NCBI GenBank assembly: GCA_002841395.1
Contig: PGZM01000001.1
Coordinates: forward strand, 186,001 to 250,000
Direction of reading: 5' to 3'
Length of the DNA stretch: 64,000 bases
DNA from: Firmicutes bacterium HGW-Firmicutes-9
Lineage (GTDB): Bacteria > Bacillota > Clostridia > Christensenellales > CAG-138
Shown here: in pieces, positions 8,319 to 16,258 of the stretch
Numbering within the stretch: the first letter of the stretch is position 1
Layout of the letters: each line of letters opens with the position of its first letter
Notes under the pieces: generated by a model
Told to the model about the DNA's origin: nothing
The model's database searches: none
Seen by the model: only the letters and a program-made list of their open reading frames with translations
Translations under genes and position numbers: made by a program

Positions 8319-9869
8319 GTGATGAAACTGACCAAACGTCTTCTTGTGTTCGCAATGGTTGCGATTATGGCGTTCGGCGCGTTCGCCTGCAAAGCAGCTG
8401 AACCCGCGACGACCGCACCCGCCGTATCCGGCGATTCCGCGGCAGCTCCGGCCGCAGAGGAACCCAAGGCCATTGAAAAGGTGGTCTACGCCTATGCTAC
8501 GTTTAACAACATTCCCACCGAAGAGACCCTGACAACCGTGGAAGAGGCGATCAACGCCATCACCCGCGATAAGATCGGCGTCGAAGTGGAACTCAAGCCC
8601 ATCGTGATCTGGGACTACTCCAGCACTGTCAGCCTCGCGCTGCAGGGCGGCGAGCAGATCGATGTTTTCCAGAGCCTGGGCGATCTGAGCACGGCAATCA
8701 GCACCGATATGTGCCTTGATATCACCGACATCATCGACACCTGCGCACCCGAGAGCAAAGCGCTGATCGGTGAAAACTGGCTCGCGGCCTGCACCTCCGG
8801 CGGAAGACTCTATGGTCTGCCGACCTTTAAGCCGATCGCGCTGACGCAGATGGTGGTCTATCGTCAGGACATCGCGGATGAGCTTGGCATCGACATGAGC
8901 AAGGTCAACAGCGTCAGCGACGTGACCGCGGTTCTCGAGCAGGTCAAAGCGGCCTATCCGGATATGACGCCGGTCGCAGCCGTCAACCAGGGCAACCTCG
9001 GCCTCTCTCCGCAGAACGTTGACTACCTCACCGACAGCATGTATGCCCCCAAAGGCGTGCTGATGGGCGACGAACTGACCGTTGTGGATTATTTCGCATC
9101 GCCTGAGTTCGCAAACATCTGCAACCTTGCGCGTGACTGGTACACCAAAGGCCTCGTCATGAAGGACGCCGCCACCACCTCCAGCACCGCGGCAGAACTC
9201 ATGGCCTCCGGCAACTATTTCTGCTACATCGCGTCCTACAGCTATCCGGAAGCGGACACCGCTGCTTCTCTGGAAGCGCAGTGCGGCGGCTTTGACCTCG
9301 GTGCAAAGACGATCGGCTCCGCGTTCCTCGATACGTCTTCCATCAACGCGCTGACCTGGATGGTTTCCTCCACGAGCGAAGCGCCGGAAGCCGCGTTGAA
9401 GTTCCTCAACCTGACCTTCACCGATCCGGACGTTACCAACCTGATCATCTATGGTCTGAAGGATCGCGACTATGTCCTGAGCGATGATGGCTTCATGAGC
9501 TATCCCGAAGGACAGGATGCAACCACCGTGCCTTACACCTCGCAGCTTTCCTGCGGCACGCTCGGTAACTTCTTCATCATGTATCCGATGGCGGGCACCA
9601 ATGTGGAATCCCTCGCCTGGGAACTCGAACAGAACCAGAGCGCAAAGACCTCCGTTGCCATGGGCTTCACCTTTGACAACAGCGCCGTCAAGACCGAGTA
9701 CACCGCCGTCACCAACGTGATCGAGCAGTACCTCTACGGCCTCGTCTGCGGTAGCGTTGACCCCACCACCGAAATCCCGGTCTTCCTCGAGAGACTTGCG
9801 GATGCCGGCATGGGCACCATCATCGCCGAGAAGCAGGCGCAGCTGGATGCCTGGGCAGCAGGCAAATAA
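8319..9869 (+). CDS. LplA/YtcQ-type oligosaccharide-binding lipoprotein
   Basis: This 516-aa extracellular solute-binding protein is in the size range of the LplA/YtcQ group. AGGAGG at 8307-8312 serves a GTG at 8319 immediately followed by an ATG at 8322; either may be the start. The signal MKLTKRLLVFAMVAIMAFGAFAC ends in a lipidated Cys, followed by a roughly 25-residue A/P/E/T tether. The mature part is a type-1 binding fold (DVFQSLGDLSTAI, GRLYGLPTFKPIALTQMVVYR, and DWYTKGLV in the second half). Two LplB/LplC-type permeases follow and there is no ATPase gene, so a shared MsmX-like ATPase must act from elsewhere. The substrate is probably an oligosaccharide; the neighbouring deacetylase genes suggest an acetylated one. 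Confidence 0.85.
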   Translation: MMKLTKRLLVFAMVAIMAFGAFACKAAEPATTAPAVSGDSAAAPAAEEPKAIEKVVYAYATFNNIPTEETLTTVEEAINAITRDKIGVEVELKPIVIWDYSSTVSLALQGGEQIDVFQSLGDLSTAISTDMCLDITDIIDTCAPESKALIGENWLAACTSGGRLYGLPTFKPIALTQMVVYRQDIADELGIDMSKVNSVSDVTAVLEQVKAAYPDMTPVAAVNQGNLGLSPQNVDYLTDSMYAPKGVLMGDELTVVDYFASPEFANICNLARDWYTKGLVMKDAATTSSTAAELMASGNYFCYIASYSYPEADTAASLEAQCGGFDLGAKTIGSAFLDTSSINALTWMVSSTSEAPEAALKFLNLTFTDPDVTNLIIYGLKDRDYVLSDDGFMSYPEGQDATTVPYTSQLSCGTLGNFFIMYPMAGTNVESLAWELEQNQSAKTSVAMGFTFDNSAVKTEYTAVTNVIEQYLYGLVCGSVDPTTEIPVFLERLADAGMGTIIAEKQAQLDAWAAGK

Positions 9870-9896
9870 GCAACTGATCTACTGAGTACCGTACTT

Positions 9897-9931
9897 CGGG
9901 AGCGGGAGGGGGTCACCCTCTTCCGCTCCCG
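9897..9931 (+). other. Intra-operon RNA hairpin after the LplA-type gene
   Basis: A 9-bp stem CGGGAGCGG / CCGCTCCCG is continued by GAGGG / CCCTC after a 2-nt bulge, with a 5-nt loop. It starts 28 nt after the stop. No T-run follows, so mRNA stabilisation or partial attenuation is more likely than termination. Confidence 0.65.
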
Positions 9932-9988
9932 CATCCGTGCAAAGTCCGCTTTGTGCGGAATGAAAAACGACCGGAGGGCCGTTCTGTT

Positions 9989-10912
9989 ATGACAAAGAAA
10001 AAGAAAAAACAGCAAAGGGCAAGCAGCGCGCCACTTTTATTGATTGCAGCGCCCGGCATACTTTATCTGCTGATCAACAACTATGTTCCGATGTTCGGCG
10101 TCTTTCTGGCGTTTAAGGATTTCAACTATCGAAAAGGTATTTTCGGCAGCGACTGGAACGGACTGGATAACTTCCGCTTCCTCTTCAAGACCCACGATGC
10201 GTGGGTGATGACGCGCAATACGCTTTTGTATAACCTCGCGTTTATCATCATCGGCACAGTCGCGGCAATCTTTGTCGCGGTGTTGATGTATGAGCTTGGT
10301 CAGCGTTCGCGCGTGAAGTTCTTTCAGTCGATCATGCTGCTGCCAAACCTCTTGAGTTGGGTCGTCATCGGTTTTATCGTCTACGCGTTTTTGAACGCGG
10401 ACACGGGCTTTATCAACAACACTGTGCTCAAGGCGCTGCATATCGAGCCGATCTCGTGGTACAGTACCACAAAACCATGGCCATTTATACTCATTGTGAC
10501 CTACCTTTGGAAATACGTCGGGGTCAACTCGATTATCTATATGGCGAGCATTTCCGGCATCGACAAGGGCATCTTTGAGGCCGCGCAGCTCGACGGCGCG
10601 ACAAAGATGCAGCAGATTTTCAGAATCACGCTGCCGATGCTCAAGCCCACGATCATCATCCTCACGCTCATGGCAATCGGCCGCATTTTCTATTCGGACT
10701 TCGGCCTGTTCTATCAGGTGCCGCAGCAGTCCGGCCGTCTCTTTGAAGTGACGCAGACCATCGATACCTATGTATACCATGGCCTGATGGAGCTCAAGGA
10801 CATTGGCATGTCGGCCGCAGCAGCGCTGTATCAGTCCGTCGTCGGCTTCCTGCTCGTGCTGGGCGCAAACGCGCTGGTGCGCAAGGTTGACCGCGAGAAC
10901 GCGCTGTTTTAA
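9989..10912 (+). CDS. LplB-type sugar ABC transporter permease
   Basis: This is a membrane subunit of a CUT1-like importer. The ATG at 9989 has GGAGG at 9973-9977; an upstream in-frame GTG at 9953 has no such site. After a basic start (MTKKKKKQQR) come six hydrophobic helices. The cytoplasmic EAA loop (FEAAQLDGATKMQQIFRITL, about residues 193-212) contacts the ATPase. The segment NNYVPMFGVFLAFKDFNY is typical of the LplB/YteP group. It pairs with the permease at 10927. Confidence 0.88.
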   Translation: MTKKKKKQQRASSAPLLLIAAPGILYLLINNYVPMFGVFLAFKDFNYRKGIFGSDWNGLDNFRFLFKTHDAWVMTRNTLLYNLAFIIIGTVAAIFVAVLMYELGQRSRVKFFQSIMLLPNLLSWVVIGFIVYAFLNADTGFINNTVLKALHIEPISWYSTTKPWPFILIVTYLWKYVGVNSIIYMASISGIDKGIFEAAQLDGATKMQQIFRITLPMLKPTIIILTLMAIGRIFYSDFGLFYQVPQQSGRLFEVTQTIDTYVYHGLMELKDIGMSAAAALYQSVVGFLLVLGANALVRKVDRENALF

Positions 10913-10926
10913 GGAGGGAGGAGCAT

Positions 10927-11826
10927 ATGAAGAGACATTCCAGAGACGACGGAGCGAGTTTCCGTCTTGGCTCCACCATTATCCTCAGCGTGCTTGCATT
11001 TCTGATTCTGCTGCCGGTGGTGTTGGTGGTCATCTCGTCCATCACGGACGAAAACGTGCTGATCTCGTCGGGATACACCTATTTCCCCTCGAAGCTGAGC
11101 CTGGATTCCTACTACTACATGATCAAGCAGAGTGAGATGATCCTGCGCGCGTATGGCGTGACCATCACCGTCACCTGCGTGGGTACGATCATCAGCGTGC
11201 TGATCACCACGATGCTTGCGTACCCGATGTCCCGCCCGACCTTCCGCTATCGCAACATGCTGGCGTTCTTCGTGTTCTTTACCATGTTGTTCAACGGCGG
11301 TATTGTCGCGTCCTACATCATGTGGTCGCGCGTGTTTCAGATCAAGGACACGATCTGGGCGCTCATCGTGCCAAACTATCTGGTCACGGCGTTCAACGTG
11401 TTCCTTGTGCGCAACTACTACGTGACCTCTGTGCCGCTCTCGATCATCGAATCCGCGCAAATCGACGGCGCGAGCGAGCTGAGAATCTTCTTTAAGATCA
11501 TGCTGCCGCTGGCGATACCATCGGTTGCGACCATCAGCCTTTTTACAGGATTGATCTACTGGAACGACTGGATCAACGGTTTGTATTATCTGACGGACGC
11601 GAAGCTTTACGGTATCCAGAACCTGCTCATCCGCATCATGAACAACATCCAGTTCCTCAAGGTGAGCTCGAACGTTTCGCTTTTGGGCACGATGAGTGTC
11701 GATTTGCCGGGTACGTCGGTTCGCATGGCGATGGCGGTTATTGGCATTCTTCCGATTGTGATCATCTACCCGTTCGTGCAGAAGCACTTTATCAAGGGTG
11801 TTGTGCTGGGCGCGGTCAAAGGTTAA
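10927..11826 (+). CDS. LplC/YtcP-type sugar ABC transporter permease
   Basis: This is the second membrane subunit of the importer (299 aa, six predicted helices). AAGGAGGGAGGAG immediately precedes the ATG, so translation should be strong. The EAA loop reads IESAQIDGASELRIFFKIML. The C-terminus (YPFVQKHFIKGVVLGAVKG) is the usual LplC/MalG-family tail. It lies 14 nt after the partner permease and is followed by a terminator at 11853-11879. Confidence 0.9.
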   Translation: MKRHSRDDGASFRLGSTIILSVLAFLILLPVVLVVISSITDENVLISSGYTYFPSKLSLDSYYYMIKQSEMILRAYGVTITVTCVGTIISVLITTMLAYPMSRPTFRYRNMLAFFVFFTMLFNGGIVASYIMWSRVFQIKDTIWALIVPNYLVTAFNVFLVRNYYVTSVPLSIIESAQIDGASELRIFFKIMLPLAIPSVATISLFTGLIYWNDWINGLYYLTDAKLYGIQNLLIRIMNNIQFLKVSSNVSLLGTMSVDLPGTSVRMAMAVIGILPIVIIYPFVQKHFIKGVVLGAVKG

Positions 11827-11852
11827 AGAAACCATCTGGGAAACAGAAACCG

Positions 11853-11879
11853 AAACCCCGCGTCACTGCGGGGTTTTTT
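11853..11879 (+). terminator. Rho-independent terminator after the LplBC genes
   Basis: A perfect 9-bp stem AAACCCCGC / GCGGGGTTT with a 6-nt loop is followed by a six-T run. The next gene starts only 23 nt later, so readthrough may supply some of its transcript. Confidence 0.85.
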
Positions 11880-11901
11880 AGAAGAGAAGGAGCGAAAAAT
11901 C

Positions 11902-12747
11902 ATGACCGTTCGTGAACTCACAGATGCAATCATTCAAAAGACAGGAGCCCCGAGACTGCCGGAGGAGCACACCTGCGACCGGCTGATCAGTGGCAGCTGG
12001 GATATGGAAGTGAATAAGATCGCCACCACGTTTATGGCGACCGTGGACGTCATCCGCAGAGCTGCGGAGGCAGGCGTGAATTTCATCATCACGCACGAGC
12101 CGACTTGGTTTACCGGCATGGACGGCGCGGACTGGCTGCAGGAAGACGAAGTATATCTCGCGAAAAAAGCGTTGATCGAGCAACACAACATCGCCATCTG
12201 GCGCTTTCACGATCATATGCACATGGCGAGCGAAGACGGCATTTTCCGCGGGTTTGAGCAGGAGATGGGGTGGGAGCAGTATCGCATGGCACCGCCGACC
12301 ACCGATACGCTCGGCTTTGGCGTCACCGGCAAGCCCGACGGCTGCTATGAGCTTCCCGAGACGACATTGCGCGGACTCGTCGAGCTCTTCAAAACAAAGA
12401 TGAACATGAATGTCGTGCAGATCATCGGAGACCCGGAGATGAAGGTATCCCGCGTGGGCGTGCTGCCCGGCGGCGGCAGCCTCGGCCTCGGCACGGAGCA
12501 TATGCCGATGCGCTATATGCGCCTTCGCAATGCAGATGTGCTCATCTGCGGCGACATCACGGAATGGACGCTGCCTGCGTATGTGCGCGATGCAATGCAA
12601 CTTGGCTTTAACCGCGCGATCCTCGTTCTGGGACATGAGCGCAGTGAGGAACCGGGGATGAAGCACTTGGGTAGCTGGCTTATGGATATCGCAAATGGCA
12701 TACCGGTGGTGTTTCTCGACGCGGAGGAACCGTTTTCTTATTTGTGA
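11902..12747 (+). CDS. Nif3-like (DUF34/YqfO family) metal-binding protein
   Basis: This 281-aa cytoplasmic protein resembles the Nif3/DUF34 family, which binds two metal ions in a toroidal hexamer. NFIITHEPTWF near residues 60-70 and HDHMH at 103-107 fit the family's metal-ligand segments. The C-terminal ICGDITEWTLPAYVRDA and LVLGHERSEEPGM also fit. The biochemical role of the family is unsettled, so I assign none. AGAAGGAG precedes the ATG. It sits directly after the importer terminator and before the esterase cluster, which suggests readthrough co-expression. Confidence 0.72.
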   Translation: MTVRELTDAIIQKTGAPRLPEEHTCDRLISGSWDMEVNKIATTFMATVDVIRRAAEAGVNFIITHEPTWFTGMDGADWLQEDEVYLAKKALIEQHNIAIWRFHDHMHMASEDGIFRGFEQEMGWEQYRMAPPTTDTLGFGVTGKPDGCYELPETTLRGLVELFKTKMNMNVVQIIGDPEMKVSRVGVLPGGGSLGLGTEHMPMRYMRLRNADVLICGDITEWTLPAYVRDAMQLGFNRAILVLGHERSEEPGMKHLGSWLMDIANGIPVVFLDAEEPFSYL

Positions 12748-12785
12748 GTCAACATACACTTTGACAGAAAGCAAATAAGAATCGC

Positions 12786-12825
12786 CGGAAAAGCGATATT
12801 TTCCGCAAAACGGAAGTGATATGAT
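12786..12825 (+). promoter_or_regulatory. Candidate promoter/operator of the esterase-phosphorylase cluster
   Basis: CGGAAAA (12786-12792) and TTTTCCG (12799-12805) form a perfect 7-bp inverted repeat, with another CGGAA at 12811-12815. They abut an extended -10 (TGATATGAT, 12817-12825), with no clear -35. The layout suggests a regulated start for genes 12942-19504. Confidence 0.4.
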
Positions 12826-12941
12826 TTTTCTGGAGAATCAGGCTAAGTCACCAGTATCGAAGCAAACATGTTCTCAAATATCCAGTGCGATCAATATTTA
12901 GAAGTTCAAGTATTCCAAACTTCACTTTGGAGGAACAGCCC

Positions 12942-13742
12942 ATGGCAACCATGAATATCGACTATTTCTCCATCGCGCGCAGAGGATTCGTCTCCTTCAA
13001 CGCGATTTTGCCCGTGGAGCGTCCACCGATGGCGGATCAACCGCCGGCGTATGTCAAAGGCCCGTTTCCGACGCTGTACCTGCTCCACGGATTCTCCGGC
13101 AACCGTAACGACTGGATCGCCAACACGCGCATTGCGGAGCTTGCCGCGCGGCGGGGATACGCCGTCATCATGCCGGATGCGCGGAACAATTTTTATCTCG
13201 ATATCGAAGAGTCGCTGGAATATTGCGGCGAGTTCATCGGGCGCGAACTGGTCGAAGTCACGCGCAGCATGTTTCCGCTCTCGCAAAAGCGCGAGGATAC
13301 CATCATCGGCGGCATCTCCATGGGCGGTTACGGTGCGGTGCGAAACGGGCTGAAGTACGCGGACACGTTCGGCGTGATCCTTTCGCATTCTGCCGCGCTG
13401 ATCACAAACGAAGTCGCAAACATGACCGAAGGCATCGGCAACCATATGGCACCGTATGCATATTATAAGCACACATTCGGAGACCCCAAGGCGCTGCTGG
13501 GTTCCGACAAAGACCCGATGCATCTTGCAGCGGAGCGACTCAAGGACAATACTGCGCCGAAATTATTCCTCGCGTGCGGTTCGGAAGACTTTCTCTTTGC
13601 GCACAACGAAGAATTTCACGCGCATCTGGAGAAGATCGGCTATGATCACGCATGGTGGGTCAAGCCCGGCGAGCACGATTACGACTTCTGGAACGCGTCA
13701 CTGCCCGCGAGTCTCGACTGGCTCGACCAGCAGCGGGGATAA
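12942..13742 (+). CDS. Alpha/beta-hydrolase esterase (FrmB/tributyrin-esterase-like)
   Basis: This 266-aa alpha/beta hydrolase has no signal peptide and is therefore cytoplasmic. The ATG at 12942 follows GGAGG; an upstream in-frame start at 12885 has none. TLYLLHGFSGNRNDW (44-58) forms the oxyanion region. The nucleophile elbow GISMGG puts the catalytic Ser at 126. H245 in GEHDYDFW fits the catalytic His. The pattern is that of the esterase-D/tributyrin-esterase group, some of which remove acetyl or feruloyl groups from sugars. Its position before a CE2-like gene supports a carbohydrate esterase role, but that is inferred. Confidence 0.8.
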   Translation: MATMNIDYFSIARRGFVSFNAILPVERPPMADQPPAYVKGPFPTLYLLHGFSGNRNDWIANTRIAELAARRGYAVIMPDARNNFYLDIEESLEYCGEFIGRELVEVTRSMFPLSQKREDTIIGGISMGGYGAVRNGLKYADTFGVILSHSAALITNEVANMTEGIGNHMAPYAYYKHTFGDPKALLGSDKDPMHLAAERLKDNTAPKLFLACGSEDFLFAHNEEFHAHLEKIGYDHAWWVKPGEHDYDFWNASLPASLDWLDQQRG

Positions 13743-13747
13743 ACGCC

Positions 13748-14167
13748 ATGCAGCTGGAATCGGATTTGGTGCTGAAGCTGCACGTGGAGGTCGGCGAACC
13801 GAAGCTCGTCGGCGAGACCGGCGTGGGAAAGTTGATGATCATCCCCATCACGGGCGGCAGCTTTGAAGGCGAACAGCTCCGCGGGCGTGTGCTGCCCGGC
13901 GGCGCGGACTGGAGCACGCATCTGCCGAATGGCGTTGCACATGTGCACGCGCGCTATTGGATCGAAACCGATGACGGCGCGATCATCGCCGTCGAAAACG
14001 AGGGATTCTACAACCAAAACCGCGCGGACGCGATGATTCGCACTACACCGCGCTTCACCTGCGACATCAACGGCAAATATGCGTTTTTAACGCGCGATGT
14101 CTACGTCGCGGAGCTCAACAGCGGCGGCGAGAACGCGGTGGTTATACTGATCTATCGGCTGCACTAA
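13748..14167 (+). CDS. DUF3237-family protein
   Basis: This 139-aa protein matches the small beta-barrel family DUF3237. The recognisable parts are GKLMIIPITGGSFEGEQLRG near residues 26-45, LPGGADWSTHL, YWIETDDGAIIAVENEG and a C-terminal beta-strand-rich end. No catalytic function is established for the family. The ATG at 13748 lies 5 nt after the esterase stop, so the two genes are almost certainly co-translated. An upstream in-frame start at 13652 would overlap the esterase by about 90 nt and is not used. Confidence 0.7.
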   Translation: MQLESDLVLKLHVEVGEPKLVGETGVGKLMIIPITGGSFEGEQLRGRVLPGGADWSTHLPNGVAHVHARYWIETDDGAIIAVENEGFYNQNRADAMIRTTPRFTCDINGKYAFLTRDVYVAELNSGGENAVVILIYRLH

Positions 14168-14197
14168 CGAATCAAATTTCACCCGACGGAGGAATGG

Positions 14198-15310
14198 ATG
14201 CAACTCTCAGCTCAAGATTGCAACAGCTGGCTTCGCTGGTCTGGACGAACTTTTTACGACAAAACCCACGATGCGGTGTTCTTCAACTGGACCTGTTCGG
14301 GGTTTTCGCTGCGCTTTTCCGGCACACGGCTGGAGATGAACGCCGTGGCGTTTTCGGAGACATATCCCGGAGAGGCGGATAGTTTGCCTTGGTTTGCGCT
14401 CTTTTTGGATGGAAAACACGAGCCGGAACGAATCTTTTGCCTGCAGGCGGGACAGCAGACGGTCACGCTGTTTGAAAGCGCGTCAAAAGAGACGCACACG
14501 CTAAAACTCGTAAAGCGTTCGGAAGGTTCCAAAGGCAGGGCGGGCTTGCGTTCGCTCTCGCTGGATGGCGAGCTGCTGGAGCTGCCAGCGGAACAGTGTA
14601 GACGCAGGATCGAGTTTGTGGGCGATTCCATCACCTGCGGATTCGGCAACGAGATGCCGCCGGAGGCCGCGCAATTTTCTGCGGAGCAGGAAAACGGGCT
14701 TTTGTCCTATGGCGGGGTCGCTGCGGTACTACTAGATGCGGAGTACCAGATGATCTGTGTATCGGGTATTCCGCTGTGCTGGGCGAGAGACGAAAACTAT
14801 CGTATGACGCTGCCGGGTGTGCCGGATTTTCACCCGCCCGTACGCACGATGGAAGGATACTATGCGTTTGCCGATCGGTTCCACGAGGAGCGCGAGGGCA
14901 AGACAGACGATTTTTCGCGCTGGGATTTTTCGCGATTCGTGCCGGACGTCGTTGTGATCAACCTCGGCACCAACGACGCGTTCCGCATCCGCGTTTCAGG
15001 CAACGATCCCGCCGAAGTGGCGCACTTTCAGGCGCGGTATGTCGCGTTTCTGGAGCAAGTCCGCGCGCTGAACGGCGATCAAGCGTGGCTTGTCTGCACG
15101 CTGGGTTCGATGGATTATTTCCTCTACGACAACATCGAAAAAGCCGCCGCGGAATACCGCGTGAAGACGGGAGACGAGCGCGTTGTGTGCTACAAGTTCG
15201 GCGCGATCGATCCTTGGGGAGAGGGCATGGGCGGACTCGGCCACCCGAACGCAAAAACACAGCTGCGCATGGGCAAGGAGCTTGCAACGCTTCTGGAAAC
15301 GCTGATTTAG
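14198..15310 (+). CDS. CE2-like SGNH carbohydrate esterase
   Basis: This 370-aa, two-domain enzyme has an N-terminal beta-sandwich (about 1-125), then an SGNH hydrolase domain, the architecture of carbohydrate esterase family 2. IEFVGDSITCGFGNE (138-152) holds the catalytic Ser144. NLGTND is the later SGNH block. GHPN near the C-terminus gives His349. The family removes O-acetyl groups from xylan or manno-oligosaccharides. There is no signal peptide, so deacetylation would happen after import. CGGAGG at 14187-14192 is 5 nt before the ATG at 14198; an out-of-frame ATG at 14194 overlaps it. Confidence 0.82.
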   Translation: MQLSAQDCNSWLRWSGRTFYDKTHDAVFFNWTCSGFSLRFSGTRLEMNAVAFSETYPGEADSLPWFALFLDGKHEPERIFCLQAGQQTVTLFESASKETHTLKLVKRSEGSKGRAGLRSLSLDGELLELPAEQCRRRIEFVGDSITCGFGNEMPPEAAQFSAEQENGLLSYGGVAAVLLDAEYQMICVSGIPLCWARDENYRMTLPGVPDFHPPVRTMEGYYAFADRFHEEREGKTDDFSRWDFSRFVPDVVVINLGTNDAFRIRVSGNDPAEVAHFQARYVAFLEQVRALNGDQAWLVCTLGSMDYFLYDNIEKAAAEYRVKTGDERVVCYKFGAIDPWGEGMGGLGHPNAKTQLRMGKELATLLETLI

Positions 15311-15320
15311 GAGTATTGAT

Positions 15321-16247
15321 ATGTTGGATCTTTCGATTTTCTCGCGCGAGTGGTCGGCTCCCGCGCTACCAGTTGAGATTCCCCACGGGGATATGCCGGG
15401 CGACAAGGTTTCGATCAATGAAGGCCATGTCGCAAAGGCAAACCTGATCTTTCCGCGCCTGCTTGCGCTGCTGCCAGACTTACTCGCGCAGAATCCCGCA
15501 CAGCGCGCGGTGATTTCGGTCTGCGGCGGCTCCGGCGTGGGCAAGAGCGAGACGGCCTCGCTGCTGAGTTTTTATCTCAACCAACTCGGCGTCGGCGCAT
15601 ACACGCTCTCCGGCGACAACTATCCGCACCGGATTCCGTTGTTCAACGACGCAGAGCGGCTGCGTGTGTTCCGTGTGGCTGGATTGCGCGGACTGTTGGA
15701 TGAAGGTAAGTATTCAGAAGGGCACGCGCAGACACTTGCGCTCCTGATGAAAGAGGGCGTGGAAGCAAACCCGAAATCGGTGCAGACGCATCCATGGATG
15801 GCGGAGTATCAGCACGCGGGTCGGGCTGGGTTGAAATGCTATCTTGGTACGCAGAAAGAGATCGACTTTGCCGAACTTTCCGCGATTCTTACAAAATTCA
15901 AAAGCGGTGCGGACGAGATTTTCCTCAAACGCATGGGCAGGGAAGAGACCGCGCTCTGGTACGACCGCGTGGACATGAGAAACATCTCGGTGCTTGTCGT
16001 CGAGTGGACACACGGCAACAACGACCTGCTGAAGGGCGTGGATATCCCGATTTTGCTCAACAGCACGCCGGAGGAGACGCTAGCGCACCGCAAACTTCGC
16101 GCGCGGGATGGCGCACCAGACAGCCCGTTTACCACCATGGTGCTGGAGATTGAGCAAGGACTGCTCCGCTCGCAGGCGCACAAGGCGAAGATCGTCGTGA
16201 GCAAAAGCTGCGAGCTATTGACGCCGGAACAGGTCGCGAGCCTGTAA
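15321..16247 (+). CDS. P-loop kinase-like protein, substrate unknown
   Basis: This 308-aa cytoplasmic protein has a clear Walker A (GGSGVGKSE, residues 69-77) preceded by a beta-strand (AVISVCGG). Then comes LSGDNYPHRIP, an acidic segment like that in nucleoside or phosphoribulokinase-type substrate sites. Later segments are NISVLVVEWTHGN and LNSTPEETLAHRKLRARDG, which may form the lid and base-contact regions. The overall pattern suggests the uridine-kinase/adenylylsulfate-kinase-like P-loop group. Nothing sulfate- or nucleoside-related is nearby. It lies 11 nt before a sucrose-phosphorylase-type gene, so a sugar or sugar phosphate may be the acceptor. I cannot name the substrate. Confidence 0.6.
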   Translation: MLDLSIFSREWSAPALPVEIPHGDMPGDKVSINEGHVAKANLIFPRLLALLPDLLAQNPAQRAVISVCGGSGVGKSETASLLSFYLNQLGVGAYTLSGDNYPHRIPLFNDAERLRVFRVAGLRGLLDEGKYSEGHAQTLALLMKEGVEANPKSVQTHPWMAEYQHAGRAGLKCYLGTQKEIDFAELSAILTKFKSGADEIFLKRMGREETALWYDRVDMRNISVLVVEWTHGNNDLLKGVDIPILLNSTPEETLAHRKLRARDGAPDSPFTTMVLEIEQGLLRSQAHKAKIVVSKSCELLTPEQVASL

Positions 16248-16258
16248 CAGGAGAACAC

